A DNA stretch of 15,359 nucleotides from a bacterium. Its GTDB lineage: Bacteria > Bacteroidota > Ignavibacteria > Kapaibacteriales > UBA961. The position numbers and the translations under genes were made by a program. The notes below the pieces were generated by a model. That model ran no database searches. It worked only from the letters and a program-made list of their open reading frames with translations, and was not told the origin of the DNA. Numbering within the stretch: the first letter of the stretch is position 1; each line of letters opens with the position of its first letter. Shown here piece after piece: positions 1 through 8,071 of the stretch. The DNA lies in NCBI GenBank assembly GCA_022844575.1, contig JALHLL010000060.1, positions 1 through 15,359 on the forward strand, given 5' to 3'.

Positions 1-1
1 A

Positions 2-2170
2 GTGCTTGATTGTGTTCGTTCGGCTCATCCTAACCCTGTGCGTTTGAACGAAATAGCGAAAAATCTCCGAATTCAGTCAAATTCTGTTGAATATACTCAG
101 TTAAAAAGAGTAATTGAAATATTGGTTAGCAGCAAAGAAATTCATAAATCTACACGAAGACGTTATAGCTGGAAACCCGAAGGTTTCAGTAATGAATTTA
201 GCGGGGTATTAAGAATCGTACAAAATCGCGGCATCGTTGAAACAGGAGATACCGATTTCCCGACAATCTACATAAAACCAGCCAACTGTGAAACAGCCCT
301 TGATGGCGATACAGTAAAAGTAAAACTTTTAGCTCTCAAAAAAGATAAAAAGCCTTATGGTGTAGTAACCGGTATAGTCTCAAGAAACGAATTGGTAATT
401 GGTGGAAAAATTGAACATGAGGGAGATTTTTTCTTTGTAACACCCGATGATGATGATAGATATCTTGTTGACTTTCTTGTTCATCCGCGAAATCTGAACG
501 GAGCAAAACACGGCGATAAAGTGATTACCCGTTTTTTACGTTGGGATAATCCTCATAAAAGTCCTGAAGTTGCTGTTATTGAGGTTTTAGGAAATTCGGG
601 GGATATAGCCGTAGAATTTGATGCAATCTTAAGAGAATTCGCGCTCACAGGAATATTTCCTGAAAATGTGGAGGTTGAAGCAAAAACTGTTGCAATTATA
701 CCGCCGATGACCAAATTGAAGGATCGGCTTGACATGAGAAAATCGGTGGTAATAACGATTGACCCCGATGATGCAAAAGATCATGATGATGCTCTCTCGC
801 TTGAAGTACTTGAAAACGGAAATCAACTACTTGGTGTGCATATTGCCGATGTGAGTTATTATGTACGTGAAGGTACTGAGCTTGATAAAGAAGCATTACG
901 GAGAGGAAACAGTACATACCTTGTTGATAGGGTTGTTCCGATGTTACCGGAATCTTTATCCACCGATATATGTTCATTAGTACCGAATAAAGTGCGCTTA
1001 ACCTATAGCGTTCTTATGGAAATGTCACCGCTCGGTGCAGTAAAATCATATGAAATAAAAGAAACGATTATAAAAAGTACTCGTCGTTATTCTTATAATG
1101 AAGTACAGAAAGTTATTGATAATCCCGAACAAACATTACCTGAAAAGGATGAACGGTTTAAGGATTTAATACTTCGGCTTAATGCACTTGCTTATACTTT
1201 ACGTAAAAAACGTTTTCGACAGGGCGGCATTGACTTTGAAACGCAAGAAATAAAGTTTATTCTTGATGAACAAAAAATGCCGATAAAAGCGGTGTTGCGT
1301 TCCCGTACCGATGCAACATCACTTGTTGAAGAGTTTATGCTTTTGGCAAATAAAACAATAGCAGAACATATACATACAGTAAAAAAAACATTCGGAATTA
1401 AAGGAAGTGTACCTTTTGTCTATAGGGTGCATGATAAACCCGATGCCGAAAAATTACGCGATGTTTTACGTTTTGTCGGTACTTTAGGCATTAAGACAAA
1501 AACACAAAATCTGAGCTCAAAAGAAATAAACGGAATAATAAATGATGTTTCGGAATTGCCCGAGCGTGATGTTATCAATCAATTCTTATTGCGCTCAATG
1601 GCAAAGGCAATTTATTCCGATTCCAATATAGGTCACTTTGGTCTTGCTTTTAAGGATTATGCTCATTTTACTTCCCCAATACGACGATATCCTGATATTA
1701 TGGTACATCGTTTGTTAAAACTGTATGCACATACTAATGATATTCAGTCGAAAGTACAGGAATTAAGACGATGGGCACATTTCGGAGCGGAACATTGTTC
1801 TTTAACAGAACGTCGTTCGGTGGAAGCGGAGCGTGCATCCATAAAAGTAGCGCAAGTGGAATTGGCTCAAAGACATTTTGGCGAGATATTAACAGGTACG
1901 GTTTCCGGTATCGTAAATTTCGGTTTATTCGTATTGATTGATGAATTGTGTATAGAAGGTTTGATTCCTTTACGTGATATGACAGGTGATTATTATGTAT
2001 TTGATGAGAAGAATTTCCGACTTATTGGAAGAAGAACAAAAAAAATATTCCGTATCGGTGAAAAATTACAAGTGCAAATAGTGAGAATAAATACCGATAA
2101 GAGAACAATAGATTTTCGTTATATAGATACTTCGGTTGTAAAGACGGAAAATGATTCACCGGATGAATAG
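2..2170 (+). CDS. rnr: Ribonuclease R (3'-5' exoribonuclease, RNB family), probably 5'-partial
   Basis: Processive 3'-to-5' exoribonuclease that degrades structured RNA in the cytoplasm. Domains read in order: winged-helix HTH (about residues 1-58), cold-shock/OB region (about 66-200), RNB catalytic domain (about 245-575) and C-terminal S1 domain (about 627-708). The Mg2+-binding cluster IDPDDAKDHDD gives D254, D260, D262 and D263, matching the four catalytic aspartates of E. coli RNase R. The RNB signature HFTSPIRRYPD lies near residue 556. The HTH, cold-shock and S1 combination separates it from RNase II. The frame is open to the window edge and begins with GTG at base 2. That codon aligns with an internal Val/Ile of the HTH domain, so the true start probably lies a few codons upstream. 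If GTG were the start, the 722-residue length would still suit the family. The next gene follows after 28 bp. Identity is certain; the start is not. Confidence 0.96.
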   Translation: MLDCVRSAHPNPVRLNEIAKNLRIQSNSVEYTQLKRVIEILVSSKEIHKSTRRRYSWKPEGFSNEFSGVLRIVQNRGIVETGDTDFPTIYIKPANCETALDGDTVKVKLLALKKDKKPYGVVTGIVSRNELVIGGKIEHEGDFFFVTPDDDDRYLVDFLVHPRNLNGAKHGDKVITRFLRWDNPHKSPEVAVIEVLGNSGDIAVEFDAILREFALTGIFPENVEVEAKTVAIIPPMTKLKDRLDMRKSVVITIDPDDAKDHDDALSLEVLENGNQLLGVHIADVSYYVREGTELDKEALRRGNSTYLVDRVVPMLPESLSTDICSLVPNKVRLTYSVLMEMSPLGAVKSYEIKETIIKSTRRYSYNEVQKVIDNPEQTLPEKDERFKDLILRLNALAYTLRKKRFRQGGIDFETQEIKFILDEQKMPIKAVLRSRTDATSLVEEFMLLANKTIAEHIHTVKKTFGIKGSVPFVYRVHDKPDAEKLRDVLRFVGTLGIKTKTQNLSSKEINGIINDVSELPERDVINQFLLRSMAKAIYSDSNIGHFGLAFKDYAHFTSPIRRYPDIMVHRLLKLYAHTNDIQSKVQELRRWAHFGAEHCSLTERRSVEAERASIKVAQVELAQRHFGEILTGTVSGIVNFGLFVLIDELCIEGLIPLRDMTGDYYVFDEKNFRLIGRRTKKIFRIGEKLQVQIVRINTDKRTIDFRYIDTSVVKTENDSPDE

Positions 2171-2198
2171 TTAGTTTTTCAAACGTATCTTTCTAGTA

Positions 2199-2654
2199 AT
2201 GACTGTAATTAAAAAATCTGTTGCTATTATTGCATCTGCTGAAACTGTTTTTAATTTCCACACAAATCCGCAAAATTTACTAAAAATAACACCTTCCTTT
2301 GTTAAGGTAAAGCTCGAATCTTATACTCAAGCAGGATTGGGGCAAGAGATAAAACTATCAATTAAAAGTATGGGGTTGCCGGAGCGGAAATCACATATTC
2401 GTTTTTTCGAATATGATTTTCCTTTTCGCTTATCTGATATGCAGTTAAAAGGTCCTTTTAAAAGCATGAAGCAGATTAGAGAATTTGTTTTCGATGGTAA
2501 GCAGACAATTATGACGGATACTTTTATCTATGAATTACCGTTCGGAATAATCGGTAGGGTTGTCGATATGCTTTTCTTTCGACGAATAACGGAAAACATG
2601 TTTGACTATAGGCAACAACGGACAAAAGAACTTATAGAAAACGGAGACTCCTGA
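2199..2654 (+). CDS. SRPBCC-fold (START/polyketide cyclase-like) ligand-binding protein
   Basis: Small cytosolic protein of 151 residues with the look of the SRPBCC helix-grip fold. It opens with a beta strand (VIKKSVAIIAS), then AETVFNFHTNPQNLLKITP, the family's N-terminal helix where a pair of short helices follows the first strand. Alternating strands come next, and a long C-terminal helix starts near residue 119 (RVVDMLFFRRITENMFDYRQ) and would cap the hydrophobic cavity. Family members bind or transform hydrophobic ligands, but nothing here names the ligand or reaction. There is no signal peptide or membrane segment. It starts 28 bp after rnr on the same strand, with no Shine-Dalgarno sequence before the ATG, and could be cotranscribed with it. 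The 99-bp gap downstream carries a candidate murA promoter, so this gene may end the first transcription unit. The fold assignment is from sequence pattern only; function unknown. Confidence 0.82.
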   Translation: MTVIKKSVAIIASAETVFNFHTNPQNLLKITPSFVKVKLESYTQAGLGQEIKLSIKSMGLPERKSHIRFFEYDFPFRLSDMQLKGPFKSMKQIREFVFDGKQTIMTDTFIYELPFGIIGRVVDMLFFRRITENMFDYRQQRTKELIENGDS

Positions 2655-2698
2655 TCCTGCCATAAAGCCGTTCCGTCATATTATACTGAAAGTGTCCG

Positions 2699-2706
2699 TA
2701 CTTTTG
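2699..2706 (+). promoter_or_regulatory. Candidate Bacteroidota-type -7 box upstream of murA
   Basis: TACTTTTG matches the TAnnTTTG -7 element used by the primary sigma factor of Bacteroidota. It sits 47 bp before the murA ATG, which would leave a leader of roughly 40 nt. No clean TTG/TTTG -33 element lies at the usual 17-21 bp spacing; the nearest is GTTCCG at 2670-2675. The call rests on one box and its position in the only sizeable gap of the first gene block. Confidence 0.4.
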
Positions 2707-2753
2707 TAGTTCACAACTAAAAAACAAGAACATCAAAATAACACTGAATAATT

Positions 2754-4016
2754 ATGGATAAGTTTATTGTCGAGGGCGGAGTACGTCTAAATGGGTCGGT
2801 TCGTATTTCGGGAGCAAAAAACGCCGCTCTTGCCATTATACCTGCTGTACTGCTACAGCCCGGAGTTTACCGATTTCACAATACACCGAATATCAGAGAC
2901 ATTTGGACAATTACGAGACTGCTCGGAGCAATGGGCATCCATTCGGAACTAAACCAAAATGAACTTTTTGTAGATTCGACCAACATAAATAGCTATGAAG
3001 CCCCGTATCAGCATGTAAAACAAATGCGCGCTTCCATCAATGTACTCGGTCCCTTAATTGCACGATATGGGAAGGCGCGTGTCTCATTACCGGGCGGTTG
3101 TGCATTCGGGCCGCGTCCGGTTGATTTGCATTTGCGCGGTCTTGAAAAATTGGGCGCAACTATAGATATTGAAAACGGTTATATAAATGCCCATACAAGC
3201 GGATTAAAAGGCACACGTTTTCATTTTGATATATCAAGTGTCGGAGCAACCGAGAATGTTCTTTCGGCTGCCGTATTGGCAAAAGGGAATACCATACTCA
3301 CAAATGCAGCTTTGGAGCCGGAAGTAACGGCTTTGGCAAAGTTACTTGTAAAGATGGGGGCAAAGATTGAAGGTATCGGAACAACAACTCTGGAAATTGA
3401 GGGAGTTGATGTGTTAAAACCTGTAGAGGATGAAATAATACCTGACAGAATAGAAGCAGCTACTTTTCTTATTGGTGCTGCTATGACTCGCGGTAAAGTA
3501 CGACTTGACGGCGTAAACCCATATCACTTAACGGCAGTTATTGCTAAACTGGAAGAAAGCGGATGCGAAATAGATGTAACAGGCAATACCGTTACTATCG
3601 AAATGAATGATGCACCAAAGCCGGTGGATATTACAACCGCTCCTTATCCGGGTTTTCCGACCGATGCACAAGCGCAATGGGTTGCCTATATGATGACGGC
3701 TGACGGTGCTTCGCGTGTAACGGATATGATTTACCCCACTCGATTTCACCATGTTCCGGAGTTACAACGATTGGGTGCAAAAGTGGATGTTCATGAAAAT
3801 ACCGCTTTGGTACAAGGAGGACATACTCTTTCCGGTGCAACGGTTATGTCGTCCGATTTACGTGCAAGTGCAAGTTTGATTCTAGCCGCTTTGGTTGCTG
3901 AAGGTTCATCGGAGATATTGAGAGTATATCATTTGGATAGGGGGTATCAAGCCATAGAAGATAAACTTCGCAGTCTCGGAGCTACAATAACAAGAGTGAA
4001 AACGGATGAATACTGA
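2754..4016 (+). CDS. murA: UDP-N-acetylglucosamine 1-carboxyvinyltransferase (MurA)
   Basis: Cytosolic enzyme that transfers enolpyruvate from PEP to UDP-GlcNAc, the first committed step of peptidoglycan synthesis. All 420 residues are present, the usual family length, with the two inverse alpha/beta EPSP-synthase-type domains. Visible active-site residues are K22 in SGAKNAAL, R92 in QMRASI, the nucleophilic Cys C116 in LPGGCAFGPRPVDLHLRG, D304 in PGFPTDAQAQ (general base, D305 in E. coli) and the C-terminal HLDRGYQAIEDKL segment carrying the family's conserved Arg. Because position 116 is Cys rather than Asp, the enzyme should be of the fosfomycin-sensitive type, by family knowledge. The ATG gives the normal N-terminus (MDKFIVEGG), with no Shine-Dalgarno sequence before it. 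It is followed after 22 bp by an EnvC-like gene, placing wall synthesis next to wall remodelling. Confidence 0.98.
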   Translation: MDKFIVEGGVRLNGSVRISGAKNAALAIIPAVLLQPGVYRFHNTPNIRDIWTITRLLGAMGIHSELNQNELFVDSTNINSYEAPYQHVKQMRASINVLGPLIARYGKARVSLPGGCAFGPRPVDLHLRGLEKLGATIDIENGYINAHTSGLKGTRFHFDISSVGATENVLSAAVLAKGNTILTNAALEPEVTALAKLLVKMGAKIEGIGTTTLEIEGVDVLKPVEDEIIPDRIEAATFLIGAAMTRGKVRLDGVNPYHLTAVIAKLEESGCEIDVTGNTVTIEMNDAPKPVDITTAPYPGFPTDAQAQWVAYMMTADGASRVTDMIYPTRFHHVPELQRLGAKVDVHENTALVQGGHTLSGATVMSSDLRASASLILAALVAEGSSEILRVYHLDRGYQAIEDKLRSLGATITRVKTDEY

Positions 4017-4038
4017 TGTCACTTTCGGATAAAGGAAT

Positions 4039-5208
4039 ATGTTTCGATTTCGAATACTTTTTGTTTGTATTACTCTTATCAGTTTAAGTTTTTATTCTGA
4101 TTCGTTCATTATTCAAGCAAAAGGTGATTCAAAAAAAGCAAAACGCTCTTTACATCAGATTAAGAAAGCAATAAAAACGACAAAAAATGAACTTGCTCGA
4201 TTAAAAAAGAATGAGCAAGTACGAAAAAATCGCCTAAAAAATCTACAGAGTGAAAGTAAAAATTTACAGCACAAAGCGGGGCAGTTGGCAAGTCGGCTTT
4301 CACTCTTACACGATTCGACCACGCAGTTAAGCAATGCAGCGCAACAACTTTTTGTAAAAGACAGTATTATGCGAACTAATTTAATGTCATTGGCAAAGTA
4401 TTATGCACGACATAATAATACTGTTTCGCCCGATAGATATGAGGCGCGTACAATTGCACGGTCTATAGCAATGAAATCAACATTTCAAACGATAGTTGAA
4501 CAAAGAAAAGTGGTTCAAAGCGATTATCAGAATATAGTAGCGGAAGCTCTGAAATTAGATTCTTTAACAGGTAATAATGAAATAGAATTGTTCTTGACAA
4601 CGGAACAAAAAAGTAGATTGGATAAGGAAATTTCGGCTAATTCGGGGCAGCTGGCTGAGATTAGAAAAAACAAGGTGTTGATGGAAAAGGAATTACGTGA
4701 AAAAGAACGTAGTGCGGGAAAAATTGCCGATCTGCTTAAACAATTGGCTCGTGAACAAAAGAAAAAATCGAAAAAGATAAATTTACAGCCGAAGCACGAA
4801 AAGAATCAGAATAGTGTAGTGAACAAAGGGAATTTCAGATACCCTTTGGAGAGCACAAGAATATTACGAAATTATGGTATATATAAAAATGATAAATCGG
4901 GTGTAATATTGCAGAATCCCGGTGTCGATTTCTCGGCAAAAACGGGTACAAGAGCTTTATGTTCATCCGATGGAGTCGTTTCGCTTGTTTATACATTATC
5001 GGGTTATAACACTATCGTTATTGTAGAACATACAAACGGAATCAGAACCGTATATGGTAATTTATTTAAAACATATGTTCGTAAAGGAGACAATATTCAA
5101 AAAGGGCAACCTGTAGGAATTACCGGCGAAACGATTGATGGTGAGTATTTGCACTTTGAAGTATGGAGAGGAACGAAAAATGTCAACCCTATGGGGGTAC
5201 TCAGGTAA
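4039..5208 (+). CDS. EnvC-like murein hydrolase activator (coiled coil + degenerate LytM/M23 domain)
   Basis: Exported 389-residue protein. An N-terminal signal peptide (basic MFRFR, hydrophobic LFVCITLISLSF, likely cleavage near residue 28 after IQA) is followed by a long charged coiled-coil region (about 32-120 and 195-255). A LytM/peptidase M23 domain runs from about 266 to 389. The metal site is broken: the first ligand His of HxxxD is Asn (N293, with D297 kept), the YxH position is YGN (N341), and HxH is Y370-L-H372. Loss of ligands with the fold kept (GVDFSA, KGDNIQKGQPVGITG, LHFEVW) is the hallmark of EnvC, which activates cell-division amidases instead of cutting peptidoglycan itself. 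An activator role is therefore inferred over endopeptidase activity. An AAAGGA run ends only 2 nt before the ATG, too close for a normal Shine-Dalgarno. It probably shares a transcript with murA. Confidence 0.9.
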   Translation: MFRFRILFVCITLISLSFYSDSFIIQAKGDSKKAKRSLHQIKKAIKTTKNELARLKKNEQVRKNRLKNLQSESKNLQHKAGQLASRLSLLHDSTTQLSNAAQQLFVKDSIMRTNLMSLAKYYARHNNTVSPDRYEARTIARSIAMKSTFQTIVEQRKVVQSDYQNIVAEALKLDSLTGNNEIELFLTTEQKSRLDKEISANSGQLAEIRKNKVLMEKELREKERSAGKIADLLKQLAREQKKKSKKINLQPKHEKNQNSVVNKGNFRYPLESTRILRNYGIYKNDKSGVILQNPGVDFSAKTGTRALCSSDGVVSLVYTLSGYNTIVIVEHTNGIRTVYGNLFKTYVRKGDNIQKGQPVGITGETIDGEYLHFEVWRGTKNVNPMGVLR

Positions 5209-5418
5209 GAAGATTAATTGAGTATGTATATCCGCAGTTAGCTCGTCTTAAAAATTTATTTGATTATTCAATGAAAATTACTTTTAAATTGTATCATGAC
5301 ACTTAATAAAACAACTATTCAAAACCAAAACGGTGAGATATACTATTTACTCCATAAGCATCCATCGAAAATTCAGTCCTTTGATTTGTCATTCGGAAAA
5401 GCATATGTTATAAAATTT

Positions 5419-6336
5419 ATGAAAACTATTATCTTCATTACTCTGTTTATAACTCTATATGGTTCGGTACATTCACAAATCAATCCAGAAGATTCGACAG
5501 TAAATATTATCTCCTTTTGGGAAAAGGGTGATAAACTACAGTATAAAGTAACATTTGAAACAGTGAAATTGACTGGGAAGGATACAACCGCACATGAAAG
5601 ATCGGTGAGTTATTATGATGTTATGGTTACAAAAGAAACGAAAAAATCATATACTCTTAAATGGCTTTGCACGAGTTGTAATATTAAAACTGAAAGTCAG
5701 ATACTGAGAAGATTGTCGAAGGGTTGTAAGGATATGAAAATAGTTTATGAAACAGATGAAATGGGTGAGTTCAAAAAATTTCTTAATATGAAAGAGATTA
5801 AAAAACAGATGGAAAAGAGTTATAAGGATGTTAAGAAAGACCTTGGGAGTATTGCAAAAATGAAAGAGCAAATTGAACAACTTGAGAAAATTGCGTTGAC
5901 AGAATCAGCTATTGAAGAAAAAGGGCTTGCATTTATACATTTGTTTCATAGCTTTCATGGGCGACAGTTTAAACTAAAAGAGTTATTACAGAGGGACCTG
6001 AAAGAACCTAATTCGCTCGGTGGTGAAGACTTTGATTCTAAATTTTCTTTATCACTCGATTCAATAAACTTTACCGAAGAATTTTCGATACTAAAAATGA
6101 AACAGGTAGTTGATGAAGAGCAATTAAGAAAAGAAACATTAAATTACTTGATTAACATGTCAAAGAGTATGGAGATTGAACCCCCAACAGGAGAAGATGT
6201 AAAAAATCTTACTTGGTTATTAGAAGCTAAATTCATTATATATAATGACGGTTGGATTAAGGAGGTAGAGCAGATTAAAACTGCAGCAGATGATAAAACG
6301 AAACGTATTGAAACAATGAAAGTCGAATTAGAATAA
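5419..6336 (+). CDS. Exported protein of unknown function
   Basis: I do not recognise this protein. Read from the ATG at 5419 it has 305 residues and starts with a clean signal peptide: MKT, hydrophobic IIFITLFITLYG, then SVHS-QINPE, the 'S/A-Q' cleavage site common in Bacteroidota. No lipobox Cys is seen. The frame is open back to an ATG at 5296, but that would place 41 polar residues before the signal peptide, so the later start is preferred. After cleavage the first 80 or so residues read as beta-rich (DKLQYKVTFETVKL, SVSYYDVMVTKETKKSYTLK). Two Cys lie close together in LKWLCTSCNIK and a third follows in LSKGCKDM. From about residue 105 the protein becomes Lys/Glu-rich and helical (EIKKQMEKSYKDVKKDLGS), possibly coiled coil. 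There is no transmembrane anchor after the signal peptide. It stands 210 bp after the EnvC-like gene with no clear promoter and is the last plus-strand gene before a convergent junction. Confidence 0.72.
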   Translation: MKTIIFITLFITLYGSVHSQINPEDSTVNIISFWEKGDKLQYKVTFETVKLTGKDTTAHERSVSYYDVMVTKETKKSYTLKWLCTSCNIKTESQILRRLSKGCKDMKIVYETDEMGEFKKFLNMKEIKKQMEKSYKDVKKDLGSIAKMKEQIEQLEKIALTESAIEEKGLAFIHLFHSFHGRQFKLKELLQRDLKEPNSLGGEDFDSKFSLSLDSINFTEEFSILKMKQVVDEEQLRKETLNYLINMSKSMEIEPPTGEDVKNLTWLLEAKFIIYNDGWIKEVEQIKTAADDKTKRIETMKVELE

Positions 6337-6356
6337 ATGACAATAGTATTTGTATT

Positions 6357-6400
6357 AATTTGATAAGTTTAATTATATAGTAAACTTCAAATTCATTTTT
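6357..6400 (+). terminator. AT-rich hairpin with T-run between convergent genes
   Basis: Outer arms AATTTG (6357-6362) and CAAATT (6388-6393) and inner arms AAGTTTA (6365-6371) and TAAACTT (6381-6387) pair perfectly. This makes a 13-bp stem with a 2-nt bulge (6363-6364) and a 9-nt loop, followed by a T-run at 6396-6400. It lies 20 bp past the stop of the exported protein gene, in the 89-bp gap to the end of the opposing glycosylasparaginase gene. That suits intrinsic termination of the plus-strand unit. The stem is AT-rich, so strength is uncertain; the minus-strand reading lacks a good T-run. Confidence 0.5.
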
Positions 6401-6425
6401 AGGCAGCCGTATTTTTACGTATCTG

Positions 6426-7313
6426 TTATGTGCTTTGAACTTCATGTTCCTCTTTCGGTAATAAATGCTCCGAATCAATAAGGGTATGTACACCATTTTC
6501 CGAATGAGCATATTGGAAACCGTTGCGTAATGAGAATCCGCCGACATTACCATGAATATCCATTGCGAGAAAACCGGCTTGGTTTTTCTTCCAATCGGGT
6601 TGTGTAGAAGCAATCCTGCGTGCAGCCGCTTTACATGCTTCCATTGGTGTAGCCCCGTTTCTCATCAATTCCACTACAAGAAATGAGCCGCACATTTTCA
6701 TGATGCTTTCCCCATGACCTGTTGCAACAGCAGCCCCTACGGAACCATCTACAAATAAACCCGAACCGATAATAGGGCTATCACCGACACGACCGTGCAT
6801 TTTCCAAGCAAGTCCGCTTGTTGTACAAGCACCCGCAAATAATCCGGCACCATCCATTGCAATCATTCCTATCGTATCATGATTTTCCCAATTTACTTGC
6901 TGAAAGTCCTGCGTTTTTTTCCATTTTTTCCATCGTGTACGGGCATCATCCGTTAGTAAATAATCACGCATTATACCTTGCGATTCTGCAAATTTCGATG
7001 CACCTTCACCTACAAGCATAATATGGTCGGTTCTTTCCATAACACGCCTTGCTAAGGTAACCGGGTGTTTTATATCTTTTACATAAGCAACGGAGCCGCA
7101 ATTACCATAATGATCCATTATACAGGCATCAAGAGTCACAATACCGTCTTTATCGGGCATTCCGCCATAGCCGACACTGCGTACTTCTGGGTCTGCTTCG
7201 GCATGACGTACTCCATGCTCAACGGCATCGAGCGCCGTTCCGTTATTTGCTACTATTTGCCATGCAACTTTATTGGCAGGCAAACCGAAATTCCACGTTG
7301 ATAATACTATCAT
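6426..7313 (-). CDS. N4-(beta-N-acetylglucosaminyl)-L-asparaginase (glycosylasparaginase, Ntn hydrolase), apparently without signal peptide
   Basis: Hydrolyses the bond between Asn and GlcNAc in Asn-linked glycans; relatives act as L-asparaginase or isoaspartyl peptidase. The 295-residue chain matches the mature Flavobacterium glycosylasparaginase along its length: STWNFG near the N-terminus (W7), GYGGMPDKDGIVTLDACIMD, HDTIGM with the autoprocessing nucleophile T147, GACTTSG, and KMHGRVGDSPIIG with substrate-binding R175 and D178. Cleavage before T147 should give alpha and beta chains. The known bacterial enzyme is exported; here the chain begins directly at the mature-type sequence, and the upstream frame meets the TAA of the preceding SDR gene 15 bp before the ATG. 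A cytosolic location is therefore likely. It is the last gene of the minus-strand operon. The family is certain; preference between glycoasparagine and other beta-aspartyl substrates is inferred. Confidence 0.93.
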   Translation of the reverse strand: MIVLSTWNFGLPANKVAWQIVANNGTALDAVEHGVRHAEADPEVRSVGYGGMPDKDGIVTLDACIMDHYGNCGSVAYVKDIKHPVTLARRVMERTDHIMLVGEGASKFAESQGIMRDYLLTDDARTRWKKWKKTQDFQQVNWENHDTIGMIAMDGAGLFAGACTTSGLAWKMHGRVGDSPIIGSGLFVDGSVGAAVATGHGESIMKMCGSFLVVELMRNGATPMEACKAAARRIASTQPDWKKNQAGFLAMDIHGNVGGFSLRNGFQYAHSENGVHTLIDSEHLLPKEEHEVQST

Positions 7314-7328
7314 ATTTTTTTCTTTCAG

Positions 7329-8006
7329 TTATGAAGGTAATTTCCCGTACATGGGAATTATAGCACCCGACACCCCTTTTCCGGCATCGGACGATAGATA
7401 ATAAATTGTTTCGGCAATGTCTTCAGGCAAAGTCCATGTGTTTTCTTCGCCATTACTTGCCCATTCCATATTTGCCGCCGTTTTAATAATTCCCGGTACA
7501 ATACAATTACATCGAATATTATGTTCTTTTCCTTCTTCGGAAGCTGCCATTGTTAATTGAATGACCGATGATTTTGCGGAGGCGTAAGCTGCTTTATTTT
7601 TTTCCGGGTGTTGTGCGGCTTTTGCACCGATTGTAATAATTGAGCCACCCTTATTTTGCATGTGAATCATTGATTCGCGTATAATATAGAATGTTGATTT
7701 TACATTCAGATTAAACATTTCTTCAAATACGGAATAATCGGTTTTCATAATCGGGAAACCTGCCTTAATGCCTCCGACAAGATGAACAACGGCATTAATA
7801 ACGGTGTTAACAGCAAAGGCGTTTTGTACTTCTGTTTCATTTGTACAATCGCACTGTATTGCTGTGATACCTTGTACTCCATCAAACAGTTTCTTTTCTT
7901 CTTCATTTCTACAACATGCAATTATTGCCCATGAATTTCTTAGAAATGTAGAAACTACATAATGACCTAAATTTCCGGCTGCACCGGTTATAAGTACGGT
8001 ATTCAT
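7329..8006 (-). CDS. Short-chain dehydrogenase/reductase with a QDPR-like active site
   Basis: NAD(P)-dependent oxidoreductase of the classical SDR fold, 225 residues, cytosolic. Visible are the Rossmann motif TGAAGNLG (7-14), the beta-strand Asp in IQCDCTNE, the HLVGG segment in place of NNAG (75-79), the helix Asn in FNLNVKS, catalytic YASAK (Y141, K145) and the PG segment (CIVPGIIKT) after the active site. The catalytic Ser expected 13 residues before the Tyr is Ala (A128) within GAKAA. Quinoid dihydropteridine reductase (QDPR) carries the same GAKAA motif and also lacks the Ser, so a QDPR-type or related reduction is possible; the substrate cannot be told. It follows the amidohydrolase after a 65-bp gap without a clear promoter and is followed by the glycosylasparaginase after 15 bp, so the three are probably one operon. 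The ATG has no Shine-Dalgarno sequence. Confidence 0.9.
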   Translation of the reverse strand: MNTVLITGAAGNLGHYVVSTFLRNSWAIIACCRNEEEKKLFDGVQGITAIQCDCTNETEVQNAFAVNTVINAVVHLVGGIKAGFPIMKTDYSVFEEMFNLNVKSTFYIIRESMIHMQNKGGSIITIGAKAAQHPEKNKAAYASAKSSVIQLTMAASEEGKEHNIRCNCIVPGIIKTAANMEWASNGEENTWTLPEDIAETIYYLSSDAGKGVSGAIIPMYGKLPS

Positions 8007-8071
8007 TTATGTTAATGTAATTACAGAAAATAAAATTCAACTTATTACTACTATCGTATCACTTAAAAATA

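Noticed and set aside
553..977. Overlapping minus-strand open frames opposite the RNase R catalytic domain.
   Set aside because: Shadows of a strongly conserved gene; the translations have no recognisable pattern.
4016..4087. Mini reading frame of 23 codons starting in a stop-start overlap with murA (TGATG), out of frame with the EnvC-like gene.
   Set aside because: Very short, without a recognisable product, and it overlaps the EnvC-like signal peptide; most likely chance.
5296..5418. Upstream ATG at 5296 extending the exported protein by 41 residues.
   Set aside because: It would bury the clear signal peptide at 5419 behind a polar stretch. The region 5209-5418 otherwise holds only a poor promoter-like pair (TTTG at 5259-5262, TACTTTTA at 5279-5286, 16 bp apart), which I did not list.
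8016..8025. Palindrome TGTAATTACA just upstream of the SDR start.
   Set aside because: Only 10 bp, AT-rich and single; the flanks do not extend the symmetry. Chance is likely in AT-rich sequence.
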